Shown: positions 23,386 to 30,863 of the stretch, in pieces
How positions within the stretch are numbered: the stretch's first letter is position 1
How the letters are laid out: the number at the start of each line of letters is the position of its first letter
Source of the DNA: Acinetobacter sp. HY1485
GTDB taxonomy: Bacteria > Pseudomonadota > Gammaproteobacteria > Pseudomonadales > Moraxellaceae
Length of the DNA: 64,000 nucleotides
NCBI RefSeq assembly: GCF_027568475.1
Contig: NZ_JANKZG010000003.1
Coordinates: forward strand, 1 to 64,000
Direction of reading: 5' to 3'
Notes under the pieces: model-generated
Told to the model about the DNA's origin: nothing
Database searches by the model: none
Seen by the model: the letters and a program-made list of their open reading frames with translations, nothing else
Translations under genes and position numbers: made by a program

Positions 23386-24117
23386 ATGAACATCAAAGAG
23401 GTGCGCCGCAGAAACCTGCGGAAATTAATTACCAAACTTTTACTTGAAAAACAGTTTGAGACACAGGAACTACTAGCGAAGGCTGTTGAAATAGACAAAT
23501 CTTATTTATCTCAAATGTTAATGGAGCCATCACAGAAAGGAGCTCGAGGCGTAAGTGAAGCTAAGGCTCGCTTAATCGAGAGCAAACTATCTCTACCCTT
23601 TGGTTTTTTAGAAAAAACAGATTTAGAGCAGAATCTGGAAACTACCAAGGCAGAAAGCTTTGAGTTAGCTTTGGATGAATATATTGTTGTGCCTGTATTT
23701 GATATTAGAGCTTCTTGTGGCACTGGATATATCAATGATTGCGATGAAACATCAGAAAATAGCTTAGTCTTTAGAACAAGTTTTTTCAGAAAAAAAGGGA
23801 TTTCACTAACTAGAGGTGATACTGCAATTATTTATGCTGACGGCGAAAGCATGATGCCTTCCATAAACCATTGCGATGCAGTATTAATCGATATTCGGGC
23901 ACAAAGTTTTGATGATATAACAAGCGGAAAAGTTTATGCTTTCTTTGCAAATAACGAACTAAGAATTAAACGTATATTTAAAAATATTAATGGCAGTTTG
24001 AGAATTGCATCAGATAACCCAGACAAGACAACATACCCCGATGAAATTATAAATAAAGAAGATTTACATATGCTTGAGATTAAAGGTAGAGCTGTTTGGA
24101 AAGGCGGAGATCTTTAA
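23386..24117 (+). CDS. Prophage repressor, XRE/S24 type (CI-like)
   Basis: 243 residues. The N-terminal helix-turn-helix is at residues ~10-65 (TQELLAKAVEIDKSYLSQML). The C-terminal S24 self-cleaving domain has the cleavage site at Cys-111/Gly-112 (RASCGTGY), the catalytic Ser-155 in ADGESMMPSI and Lys-182 in SGKVYAFF. It keeps the prophage dormant and is inactivated through RecA after DNA damage. All catalytic residues are present, so SOS induction should work. Confidence 0.95.
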   Translation: MNIKEVRRRNLRKLITKLLLEKQFETQELLAKAVEIDKSYLSQMLMEPSQKGARGVSEAKARLIESKLSLPFGFLEKTDLEQNLETTKAESFELALDEYIVVPVFDIRASCGTGYINDCDETSENSLVFRTSFFRKKGISLTRGDTAIIYADGESMMPSINHCDAVLIDIRAQSFDDITSGKVYAFFANNELRIKRIFKNINGSLRIASDNPDKTTYPDEIINKEDLHMLEIKGRAVWKGGDL

Positions 24118-24142
24118 AAATATAATTCTTACAATTTATGCA

Positions 24143-24173
24143 AAAAAGTCTGATAATTTTCAGACTTTTTTTA
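24143..24173 (+). terminator. Terminator of the repressor gene
   Basis: AAAGTCTG (24145-24152) and CAGACTTT (24161-24168) with a following T-run, 25 bp after the repressor stop. Confidence 0.85.
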
Positions 24174-24225
24174 TCCTTTTTATTTATCAAAATAATAATA
24201 ATTAGTTATCTTTTTATTAAAATAT

Positions 24226-24264
24226 TTATCATTTGCTATTGATCATTCATTTATCATTTGATAA
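24226..24264. promoter_or_regulatory. OL-like operator region of the rightward early operon
   Basis: A perfect TTATCATTTGATAA at 24251-24264 and a degenerate copy TTATCATTTGCTAT at 24226-24239. They are the same sequence as the operators on the other side of the repressor gene and lie upstream of the plus-strand operon starting at 24344. The repressor therefore probably controls both early operons, as in lambda. Confidence 0.72.
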
Positions 24265-24279
24265 ATTTAATAACAAGAA

Positions 24280-24334
24280 CTCGCACCCAACCGTCTAAAA
24301 TCAAGTGCGAGCTACTGCCCATCAAATTAGCAGT
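24280..24334 (+). promoter_or_regulatory. Structured leader of the early-left operon
   Basis: Two successive hairpins: CTCGCAC (24280-24286) with GTGCGAG (24305-24311), then ACTGC (24314-24318) with GCAGT (24330-24334). The distal arm of the second runs into the probable ribosome binding site (AGTGAG) of the gene at 24344. It could be a nut-like antitermination element or a translational switch. Confidence 0.45.
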
Positions 24335-24343
24335 GAGTTTATT

Positions 24344-24598
24344 ATGGTTTCAAAAGTACAAGTAAGTCAATGCGTTACTTACAACAAGTCAATTCGCAAT
24401 CAGTTTTTCAAATCCAAACAACGCCGTGAAAAGTTACACCATATCCTAAGCGGTCTTTTAATCTTATTTGTTTTTTCTTACCTATGTTTCTTGTTTCTGG
24501 TTAAGTCGGCGGATCAAGTAGATGAGCAAGCCGTACAAGCTCATGCCTATTTAGCACAGATAGAAGCTCAAAAACTACGTGATCATGCGGGAGAATAA
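24344..24598 (+). CDS. Small single-span membrane protein of the early-left operon (84 aa)
   Basis: The ATG at 24344 is preferred over a GTG at 24305 because the latter lies inside the leader hairpin. Begins MVSKVQVSQCVTYNKSIRNQ, then a basic stretch and one membrane span (HILSGLLILFVFSYLCFLFL) followed by a charged tail. First gene of the operon under OL-like control. No family recognised. Confidence 0.6.
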   Translation: MVSKVQVSQCVTYNKSIRNQFFKSKQRREKLHHILSGLLILFVFSYLCFLFLVKSADQVDEQAVQAHAYLAQIEAQKLRDHAGE

Positions 24599-24600
24599 CC

Positions 24601-24999
24601 ATGAGCCTATTCCCTGTTGCCATTACTCATGAGCAAGGTCGTGAAATCGAAATCGCTCGTCTACACGCAAAACTAGAAACTACGGCACGCCGTTTAGAAA
24701 GACTTAGTCTGCAACAAGACGAAGATGCTTACCGCTTGTATGACGATGGCAAGTTCGTTGCCGTTTTAAAAAATCGTGGCTCTATGTCTTTAGATCTAAA
24801 AATAGATAAGACTGCAGGCGTTTCTAACGCAACCATTATTTGCTACTTAAATGAAAATTTAGATGAGCTACTGCACTTAGAAGCCAATACATTAAAACGC
24901 ATTGACAAAATCAGCACACCCTTTGTTGCTGATACTCAAAACAACTTTGCTGATTTAGCACCAAAAACAATAATAACTGACGCTGTACTGGAGGCGTAA
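24601..24999 (+). CDS. Phage hypothetical protein (132 aa)
   Basis: The N-terminal ~50 residues form a helix (RLHAKLETTARRLERLSLQQ), then a compact region with DAYRLYDDGKFVAVLKNRG. It lies 2 bp after the membrane protein gene and 2 bp before the next, so it is co-translated. No family recognised. Confidence 0.65.
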   Translation: MSLFPVAITHEQGREIEIARLHAKLETTARRLERLSLQQDEDAYRLYDDGKFVAVLKNRGSMSLDLKIDKTAGVSNATIICYLNENLDELLHLEANTLKRIDKISTPFVADTQNNFADLAPKTIITDAVLEA

Positions 25000-25001
25000 T
25001 C

Positions 25002-26102
25002 ATGGAAATTTTAACAAATGGTGTGATTGCAGCACGCGAAGCGTTCGATGCAATGATGGCAGGCAAGCCTGTTGTTTGTCGTAAAACTGTTGGCTCCCTA
25101 CTTGGCGACTATTCACCTATTTCAGATTTTGCAGCAGATATTTTTACTAATTCAGAATTTGAATTTGCCATTCAGATTGAGATTGTAACGGTTGCAGGTA
25201 TTGAGTTTACTAAACCTTTCACGCTTGATGAGCTGAAAGACGGCGATGTTATTTACGTTATTGACACGACTGGTGAAATCTTAAAAGGCCAATTTAACAT
25301 TTTAAATGCGGATTTGGTTGCATCGGTTAAAAATGGTTTTGCTCAACGCAATGAAGAAAATGCCATTAATCAAATTAAAGCATGGCATAAAACAATTGGT
25401 TTAGATTCTGATCTAGACATCAATATAAAAGAATATTCTTTTTTAGTGCCAAAAGAAGAAAAACCCAAGAATAAACCCAAGGCTACAACCAAAAATAGCC
25501 AATCTACGACATCAAATGATGTTGCAGAAGAGTCATCACCTACTCCAGTAGAAACAATACCACCTGCTATAAGTGCAGTACCTGTATGGCGAGAATACAA
25601 AGACAAAATTACTGCATGCGAAACATATGAAGAAATAAAGGCTCTTGAAGCTGAAATTCTTGATATTGATTGCATTAAACAAGGAACAGATAAACTCACG
25701 ATTAAAGGTATCAAAAGTTTAATTAGTGCAGCTTATGAAGAAGTTACTTATAAAAAAGATTTGGATACTTTGATTGCAAAGGTACAGCAAGCACATACAA
25801 CTGACGAAGCAAACAGCGTTGTAGATCAAACAAAACATTGGTCTATAGAGCAACGTGCACCACTCCTAAAAGCAATTAATGCTCGTCTGGTTCATCTACA
25901 AAAAATTAAAGAACAGCCACCTAAGCCTGCAAGTGAAGATGATGGCCCTACCCTTGCTATGCGTATAAGTCGTGCTGAAAGTTTAGAAGAACTTGATCAG
26001 CTACAGCTAGAAGTTAATGCGTTAGATCCAATCATCCATAGTCGATTTAAAGACCTTATGGATGTACGAAAAGAACAACTTGCAAAAATGCAGGAGGCTT
26101 AA
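25002..26102 (+). CDS. Phage protein with three repeated helical modules (366 aa)
   Basis: The N-terminal ~150 residues (MEILTNGVIAAREAFDAMMA; FTLDELKDGDVIYVIDTTG) are separated by a Lys/Pro/Ser/Thr-rich linker (residues ~152-190) from a helical C-terminal half. That half has three related ~50-60-residue units: TACETYEEIKALEAEILDID, IAKVQQAHTTDEANSVVDQT and RISRAESLEELDQLQLEVNA. Such short helical hairpin repeats occur in recombination or nuclease-associated phage proteins, but I cannot assign a function. The stop abuts the Fis-like gene start. Confidence 0.7.
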   Translation: MEILTNGVIAAREAFDAMMAGKPVVCRKTVGSLLGDYSPISDFAADIFTNSEFEFAIQIEIVTVAGIEFTKPFTLDELKDGDVIYVIDTTGEILKGQFNILNADLVASVKNGFAQRNEENAINQIKAWHKTIGLDSDLDINIKEYSFLVPKEEKPKNKPKATTKNSQSTTSNDVAEESSPTPVETIPPAISAVPVWREYKDKITACETYEEIKALEAEILDIDCIKQGTDKLTIKGIKSLISAAYEEVTYKKDLDTLIAKVQQAHTTDEANSVVDQTKHWSIEQRAPLLKAINARLVHLQKIKEQPPKPASEDDGPTLAMRISRAESLEELDQLQLEVNALDPIIHSRFKDLMDVRKEQLAKMQEA

Positions 26103-26336
26103 ATGAATGTTCGCAATTCTCAATCACAATCTATCGTTATTACGGTGCAAGACATTCAGAAAGCATTGGTTAATAAACACGGCGATGCATACCAAGAAAT
26201 TATTAGTACGGTTGAAAAAGCAATCGTTAGTCAGGCTCTTATTAAAGCTCGTGGCAATCAAGCAGAAGCTAGTCGTAATCTCGGTATAAATCGCAACACA
26301 TTACGTTCAAAAGTAAAGAAATACGGACTTGTGTAA
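26103..26336 (+). CDS. Fis-family DNA-binding protein encoded by the prophage
   Basis: 77 residues. The C-terminal part VEKAIVSQALIKARGNQAEA then SRNLGINRNTLRSKVKKYGL has the same architecture as E. coli Fis (GNQ-x2-A-x4-GINR-x-TLR-x-K-x-KKYG). The N-terminal arm is shorter than in Fis (98 aa). Fis bends DNA and stimulates lambda excision and site-specific inversion. Here it is two gene blocks from the integrase and AlpA-like genes, so a role in excision or in transcription is plausible. Confidence 0.88.
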   Translation: MNVRNSQSQSIVITVQDIQKALVNKHGDAYQEIISTVEKAIVSQALIKARGNQAEASRNLGINRNTLRSKVKKYGLV

Positions 26337-26343
26337 ATTCTTG

Positions 26344-26375
26344 AACCATTGGCTAGACAGGCTCTGCCGATGGTT
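26344..26375. other. Stable hairpin between Fis-like and next gene
   Basis: AACCATTGGC (26344-26353) and GCCGATGGTT (26366-26375) pair with one G-T pair; no T-run follows. It may be an RNA-processing or protein-binding site rather than a terminator. Confidence 0.5.
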
Positions 26376-26415
26376 TCTAAACGATGAAGATTATTAAGCA
26401 ATAGGATACATAAAG

Positions 26416-27234
26416 ATGAGTCAACTAACCCCTGAACAATACCAAAAAAACTATGACAACTTGGAACTTGAAGTTGAGCAAATAAAAGATAGTTTTCTTG
26501 AAGATATTTCCCTTAGTGATAAACAAGAGGAACTACTCAATCAGTTAATTAACAAATCAATTGAATTAGGAATGTATAACAAAGCACCCTATATCGCATC
26601 ATTAAAAACAGAAATTGAAAGCGTAAAACACCTTCATGCTATTGATAAAGAATTGCTTTCTGTTTATCGCAATAAGAAGTATTTTGCGTTTGACAGTGAA
26701 AACTTCACATTTCATGACACTTATGATGAAGCCCTTAACCTTGCTAATAGTGCCATTGAAGATTATCGCGAACGTTTAGCAGACTATGGGTTCGATGTAC
26801 CAAGTGACGGTAATTTTAGTGCTGTGAGCTATGGAATTGTACTTGGTAAATCTAATTACAAGCTCATAGCCACTGTGACGGAAGATCATCATAAAGCATT
26901 GGAATATACGCAGTATGAGCTAGGTACTGAAATTTATACATTGGATCTAGAAGCTGATGCAGCCAACTTAGTCAATTCATCAAGCATTGAGTTATATCAC
27001 GCATGGCAAGACAGCAGTGAACCTGAAAATATTGCCTTTAGAGCTGAGGATGTAGAAACACTTGGCGACTGTTATGAGGTTGGCGACCTTGTCGAAATAG
27101 ATAAATTTAAGAGCGTTGAGCTTGATAAAAGTAAGTTATGGGGCACATGGACCAAAGATAAAAAACAATTTTTTATTGGGTCTAAAGAAGAATGCCAAGC
27201 CATACTCGAAGCACAGGATCAAGACAGTGAGTAA
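26416..27234 (+). CDS. Phage hypothetical protein, acidic (272 aa)
   Basis: Acidic, helical N-terminus (NYDNLELEVEQIKDSFLEDI), a central region with KKYFAFDSENFTFHDTYDEA and a C-terminal stretch WGTWTKDKKQFFIGSKEECQ. RBS is weak (ATAGGATACATAAAG). It is in the early-left operon and overlaps the following GTG-started gene by 8 bp. No family recognised. Confidence 0.68.
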   Translation: MSQLTPEQYQKNYDNLELEVEQIKDSFLEDISLSDKQEELLNQLINKSIELGMYNKAPYIASLKTEIESVKHLHAIDKELLSVYRNKKYFAFDSENFTFHDTYDEALNLANSAIEDYRERLADYGFDVPSDGNFSAVSYGIVLGKSNYKLIATVTEDHHKALEYTQYELGTEIYTLDLEADAANLVNSSSIELYHAWQDSSEPENIAFRAEDVETLGDCYEVGDLVEIDKFKSVELDKSKLWGTWTKDKKQFFIGSKEECQAILEAQDQDSE

Positions 27235-27454
27235 ACTAATTCAAAAAACTGCTCAGATTGCATTAGAAGAAATTCAAGAAGCAATGGCTGAACTACGCAA
27301 CTGCCATGAAGAAATTCGCAAAGGGCTTACCGCTAAAGTGTATGCAGATAAAGCACAGGAAAGATTAACAATTGCAATAAAGCATATGCTTGAAGCAGAA
27401 AGTTGGGTTGATGCTTTGAAGTCTGAACAGGAGCAACACAATGCTAAACCGTGA
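27227..27454 (+). CDS. Small helical phage protein (75 aa, GTG start)
   Basis: Read from the GTG at 27227 (AGGATC upstream). The frame is open back to 27116 but that part overlaps the previous gene. Sequence SKLIQKTAQIALEEIQEAMA, then ELRNCHEEIRKGLT, is a continuous amphipathic helix. It overlaps the DUF551 gene start by 14 bp. No family recognised. Confidence 0.6.
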   Translation: MSKLIQKTAQIALEEIQEAMAELRNCHEEIRKGLTAKVYADKAQERLTIAIKHMLEAESWVDALKSEQEQHNAKP

Positions 27455-27842
27455 TCAGATTGCACATGAGTATATGCTTGAAATTATTAAAGCTGACCGC
27501 CCTATTTCTATGGATGGGATTGAAAAGATTGCTGAAAACTGCTTTGTTCTAGCAGACGCAATGATTGCCGAAGCCCAAAAGCGTAAAAATACAGAACGCC
27601 CTGCGGTTATTGGTGATGATTGGATTAGTGTTGAGGAGCAGTTGCCTGAAGATGGTCAGCAGGTACTCATTTACAGTAAGGAAACACATATAGCATCGGC
27701 TGCTTATCGCAAAGCTATGCCTGAAATTGGGTGTGATAAAGACGATTGGAGTGGGTGGTTTTCAGACGAGGTGGATGAGCCTAATGTAACCCACTGGCAA
27801 CCGCTTCCAAACCTACCTATTCAGAGTGGCAATAATGTCTAA
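27441..27842 (+). CDS. DUF551-domain protein
   Basis: 133 residues. The C-terminal half WISVEEQLPEDGQQVLIYSK ... WFSDEVDEPNVTHWQPLPNL is a textbook DUF551 domain, common in prophages but of unknown function. The N-terminal half (LNRDQIAHEYMLEIIKADRP) is helical. Overlaps the next gene by 8 bp. Confidence 0.85.
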   Translation: MLNRDQIAHEYMLEIIKADRPISMDGIEKIAENCFVLADAMIAEAQKRKNTERPAVIGDDWISVEEQLPEDGQQVLIYSKETHIASAAYRKAMPEIGCDKDDWSGWFSDEVDEPNVTHWQPLPNLPIQSGNNV

Positions 27843-28041
27843 AAAAGTTGTTCAACCACAAAACCTAGATGCCTTTCGCATCTGGGTAATCAAGCTAGGT
27901 TATACCGTTAAAGATTTACCTCACGGCGGTTTTAATTTTCGATTTAAAAAATACCAATATGGATTAGTCACCAAATCATTGCATGGTAATGAACTAGCCA
28001 TGAAATTGGGTGAAGAATTTGAAGAACATTTGCGAGCTTAA
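27835..28041 (+). CDS. Phage hypothetical protein (68 aa)
   Basis: Starts at the ATG at 27835 (a GTG lies at 27826). Contains LDAFRIWVIKLGYTVKDLPH then GGFNFRFKKYQYGLVTKSLH, a small alpha/beta unit with a Gly/Phe turn. It overlaps the stop of the DUF551 gene and is followed closely by the AlpA-like gene. No family recognised. Confidence 0.6.
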   Translation: MSKKVVQPQNLDAFRIWVIKLGYTVKDLPHGGFNFRFKKYQYGLVTKSLHGNELAMKLGEEFEEHLRA

Positions 28042-28042
28042 A

Positions 28043-28258
28043 ATGGAAAAACAACAAACATTTGGTGAAGAAGATCGCTTACTTAAAACTAGCGACATCA
28101 CAAAAATTGTAGGTCTAACACGTACCACTATTTACAATATGCTAGTTGCTGAAACATTCCCTGCACCTGATTGGATTAATCCTGACAATGGATATAAATA
28201 CTGGTGGAAAAGCACTATTTATAAATACTTTAATAAAAAAGAGCCCCTTGCAAGTTAA
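28043..28258 (+). CDS. AlpA-family regulator, probable excisionase
   Basis: 71 residues from the ATG at 28043. LLKTSDITKIVGLTRTTIYN then MLVAETFPAPDWIN, followed by the YKYWWKSTIYKYF end, is the MerR-like winged helix-turn-helix of AlpA proteins, which serve as excisionase or activate the integrase of P4-type elements. It converges on the integrase gene across a shared terminator. Confidence 0.82.
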   Translation: MEKQQTFGEEDRLLKTSDITKIVGLTRTTIYNMLVAETFPAPDWINPDNGYKYWWKSTIYKYFNKKEPLAS

Positions 28259-28268
28259 GGGGCTTTTT
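28242..28268. terminator. Bidirectional terminator between AlpA-like gene and integrase
   Basis: AGCCCCTT (28242-28249) and AAGGGGCT (28257-28264) with a T-run on the plus side and an A-run before it. Confidence 0.88.
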
Positions 28269-28270
28269 AT

Positions 28271-29512
28271 TTAATGAATACTATTTTTTAACTCATCACA
28301 ATAATCAGACCATCTTTGCATCATAACTCTACGTTTATCTAGATGCTTGGTACGGTTATATGCACGACCATGAAAGTCACGTACAGCATGTGCAAGCTGT
28401 TGCTCAATAATATCTACAGGAAACTCTAGCACTTCATCTAACAATGTACGTGCAATAGCCCTAAAGCCATGCCCCACCATGTCATCTTTTGTGTATTCCA
28501 TACGGCGTAATGCCATATTGATTGTCATTTCAGATATTGGTCTTTGATTTGATGAACGACCAGGAAAAACATATTTCGAATTATTTGAGAATTTATAGGC
28601 ATCTTGCAATATTTCTAATGCTTGAGTAGATAAAGGCACAATATGTTCTAACCCTGTGCGATTAGCTGTCTTAGGTGGTATATAGCTCCATGTTGCATCA
28701 TCAAAATCAATGTCAGCCCATTTTGCATTTCTCAACTCACCAATACGCACAAACACCAACGGTGCTAATTTCAATGCATATTTAACAAGTTCAGAATTTG
28801 CCTTATATTCATCAATGTTTTTGAGTAGTTGGCCAAAGTCGCTTGGATTAGTTAATGCAGGAAAATGCTTAACCTCTTTTCGCTTAATAGTGCCTGCTAG
28901 ATCTGCAGCAATATCTCGCTCACATAAACCTCGCTTTACGGCGAACCTAAAAACCTGTGATGCTTTAGACCGTATTCTTAAAGCATTTTCAATACAGCCC
29001 TTAGATTCCTCTTTATCAATTACTTTAACCAGGTGCTTTGTTTTTATATCTGCAATGGGTAATTTGCCAATTTCTCTATAGAGCTTCTGAAAAATACGCT
29101 CATTACGTACGACAGTACCAGGTGATAATTTTTCTTTACTCTTATAAAGTTCAGCAACAGCTTGGAATGTATTTTCTCTTTTAGCTTTTTCTACTTCTAA
29201 TATAGTTTCTTTTTGTTCTTGTGGATCTATATCTCTAGCAATTAACGCTCTATATTGCTCACGAATCTCCCTTGCCTTTGCTAAAGAAAGCTCTGGGTAT
29301 GTACCAATTGAAAGCGTATTACGTTTTTTTGTAATTGGGCGTGTATAGTCAAATCGCCACATAAATGTGCCGTTTTTTCGTACAATCAGATTTAAACCAT
29401 TACCATCAGACAAGCGAATATCTTTATCTAAAGTAGTATTTTGGTTAGTTTTTAGCTCTTTTAGCTTTGCTTTGATTTTACTATCGGAGAGTGGGATTAC
29501 TTGTTTTGGCAT
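28271..29512 (-). CDS. Tyrosine integrase (P4/DUF4102 type)
   Basis: 413 residues. The N-terminal ~85 residues are the DUF4102 arm-binding domain (LSDGNGLNLIVRKNGTFMWR). A core-binding domain follows. The catalytic residues are visible: Arg-256 (VRIGELRNAKW), His-338 and Arg-341 (VGHGFRAIARTLLDE), His-365 (QLAHAVRDF) and Tyr-375 (GRAYNRT). It inserts and, with excisionase, removes the prophage at the adjacent tRNA-Arg. Complete. Confidence 0.95.
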   Translation of the reverse strand: MPKQVIPLSDSKIKAKLKELKTNQNTTLDKDIRLSDGNGLNLIVRKNGTFMWRFDYTRPITKKRNTLSIGTYPELSLAKAREIREQYRALIARDIDPQEQKETILEVEKAKRENTFQAVAELYKSKEKLSPGTVVRNERIFQKLYREIGKLPIADIKTKHLVKVIDKEESKGCIENALRIRSKASQVFRFAVKRGLCERDIAADLAGTIKRKEVKHFPALTNPSDFGQLLKNIDEYKANSELVKYALKLAPLVFVRIGELRNAKWADIDFDDATWSYIPPKTANRTGLEHIVPLSTQALEILQDAYKFSNNSKYVFPGRSSNQRPISEMTINMALRRMEYTKDDMVGHGFRAIARTLLDEVLEFPVDIIEQQLAHAVRDFHGRAYNRTKHLDKRRVMMQRWSDYCDELKNSIH

Positions 29513-29518
29513 ATTTTT

Positions 29519-29580
29519 GCGTTACACGTATGAGTACAAAAATATATGTAACGCAACCTGTACTCTTAAAATGCGTTACA
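29519..29580. promoter_or_regulatory. Nested inverted repeats upstream of the integrase gene
   Basis: GCGTTACA (29519-29526), its inverse TGTAACGC (29547-29554) and again GCGTTACA (29573-29580). Between them GAGTACA (29532-29538) pairs with TGTACTC (29559-29565). Located directly upstream of the integrase start, they are likely regulatory (operator or AlpA/Fis sites). Confidence 0.5.
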
Positions 29581-29671
29581 ACTTTAATTAAGTTTATACA
29601 ACTTTATATCGGTTATTACGCTTGAGTCTATTATTATTCAACACTTTATACAACTTTGAACAAGTTTATAC
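29577..29671. repeat. Short direct repeats, possible integrase arm sites
   Basis: TACAACTTT occurs at 29577-29585, 29597-29605 and 29649-29657; the last two are part of TTTATACAACTTT, and TTTATAC recurs at 29665-29671. Repeats of this kind between an integrase gene and a tRNA attachment site are often arm-type binding sites. Confidence 0.5.
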
Positions 29672-29679
29672 ATAGTATT

Positions 29680-29755
29680 TGGTACCCCCAGCGGGACTCG
29701 AACCCACTCCACAGGCTTCGGAAACCTGTACTCTATCCAGTTAAGCTATGGAGGC
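29680..29755 (-). tRNA. tRNA-Arg (anticodon CCG), prophage attachment target
   Basis: Minus strand, 76 nt with encoded CCA. Acceptor GCCTCCA pairs with TGGGGGT (two G-T pairs), D-stem GCTT/GAGT, anticodon stem CAGGT/GCCTG with loop TTCCGAA, T-stem GTGGG/CCCGC with loop TTCGAGT. The anticodon is CCG, reading CGG. The 3' end points at the prophage and integrase gene, so the 3' portion probably forms the att core and is kept intact by the insertion. Confidence 0.93.
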
Positions 29756-29927
29756 TTAAATACGGGCACATCATAACAAAAATTAAATAAACATACAGCT
29801 ATCATTTTCTATTTTCTGTCTAGCTTTTAAACAATCTATTAATGCAACGCAGAATTACATCAAGCTAACTTGGTTTATTGCCCTTTATCGCTCACAATAT
29901 ACCCATTACAAGTAATGTGAGATTTTC

Positions 29928-30863
29928 ATGACTGATGCTTTAACGCTTCACGAATTATCTAAAACCTATAAAAATGGCTTTCAAGCACTTAAAGGGGTTA
30001 ATTTAACTGTGCCTGAAGGTGAATTTTATGCACTTTTAGGACCAAATGGTGCAGGTAAGTCAACGACTATTGGCATTATTAGTTCGTTAACTCAAAAAAC
30101 AGCAGGCTCTGTCAAAATATTTGGTCACGATTTATCTACAAATCCCTCAGAAGCAAAACAATACTTAGGCGTCGTTCCTCAAGAATTTAATTTTGGTCAC
30201 TTTGAAAAAACATTCGATATTTTAGTAACACAAGCAGGTTACTACGGTATCCCTAAACATGTTGCTGAAAAACGTGCCGAATATTATTTAGAAAAACTAG
30301 GCTTATGGGAAAAACGTGGCGTACAAGCACGTATGTTATCAGGTGGGATGAAACGCCGTTTAATGATTGCACGTGCCATGATGCACAACCCTAAACTCCT
30401 CATTTTGGATGAACCAACCGCAGGCGTAGATATTGAATTACGCCGTTCTATGTGGGATTTTTTGACCGAAATGAATGAACAAGGCACTTCTATTATTTTA
30501 ACCACCCATTATTTAGAAGAAGCAGAAATGCTGTGCCGTCGTATTGCAATTATTGATCATGGTGTAATTAAAGAAGATACCACCATGAAAGCATTTCTAA
30601 ACCAACTTAATGAAGAATCCTTTATCTTTGATTTAGCATCGCCAATTGAGCCAATTACGTTAGAACTCATTGGCATTCAATTTAACTTAATAGATCCTAT
30701 AACACTTGAAGTTAAAATGGATAAATCACATGACTTAAATGAGTTGTTTCAACTTTTTGAGGCACTAGGCGTTAAAGTAAACAGTATGCGTAATAAGTCA
30801 AACCGTTTGGAAGAACTGTTTGTTAAAATGGTAGAAAAAAACTTACAGGGAGAAAGTGCATGA
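29928..30863 (+). CDS. yadG: ABC transporter ATP-binding protein YadG
   Basis: 311 residues. Walker A LLGPNGAGKSTTIG, signature ARMLSGGMKRRLMIA, Walker B LLILDEPTAGVD and the His switch ILTTHYLEE are all present. The sequence closely follows E. coli YadG, an ABC-2 export ATPase of unknown substrate. Stop overlaps the permease start (ATGA). First chromosomal gene after the tRNA. Confidence 0.93.
   Translation: MTDALTLHELSKTYKNGFQALKGVNLTVPEGEFYALLGPNGAGKSTTIGIISSLTQKTAGSVKIFGHDLSTNPSEAKQYLGVVPQEFNFGHFEKTFDILVTQAGYYGIPKHVAEKRAEYYLEKLGLWEKRGVQARMLSGGMKRRLMIARAMMHNPKLLILDEPTAGVDIELRRSMWDFLTEMNEQGTSIILTTHYLEEAEMLCRRIAIIDHGVIKEDTTMKAFLNQLNEESFIFDLASPIEPITLELIGIQFNLIDPITLEVKMDKSHDLNELFQLFEALGVKVNSMRNKSNRLEELFVKMVEKNLQGESA

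Larger units (their letters stand above)
1..29679. mobile_element. Lambdoid/HK97-type siphovirus prophage (left end outside window)
   Basis: Continuous phage gene set: integrase, S24 repressor, Cro-like and CII-like regulators, replication protein, HNH, terminase, protease, capsid, portal, connectors, tail tube, G/GT chaperones and tape measure. The right boundary is placed at the 3' end of the tRNA-Arg gene at 29680, where the integrase gene sits adjacent, the usual geometry for integration into a tRNA 3' end. The left boundary and the second attachment copy are not in the window. No lysis genes (endolysin, holin, spanin) are recognised here, so they probably lie to the left. No core gene seen is obviously broken, so the element may be intact. 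Confidence 0.93.

Noticed and set aside
1..29679. Lysis cassette (endolysin/holin/spanin)
   Set aside because: No gene with a recognisable lysis domain was found; the only muralytic domain is inside the tape measure protein. The cassette probably lies left of the window.
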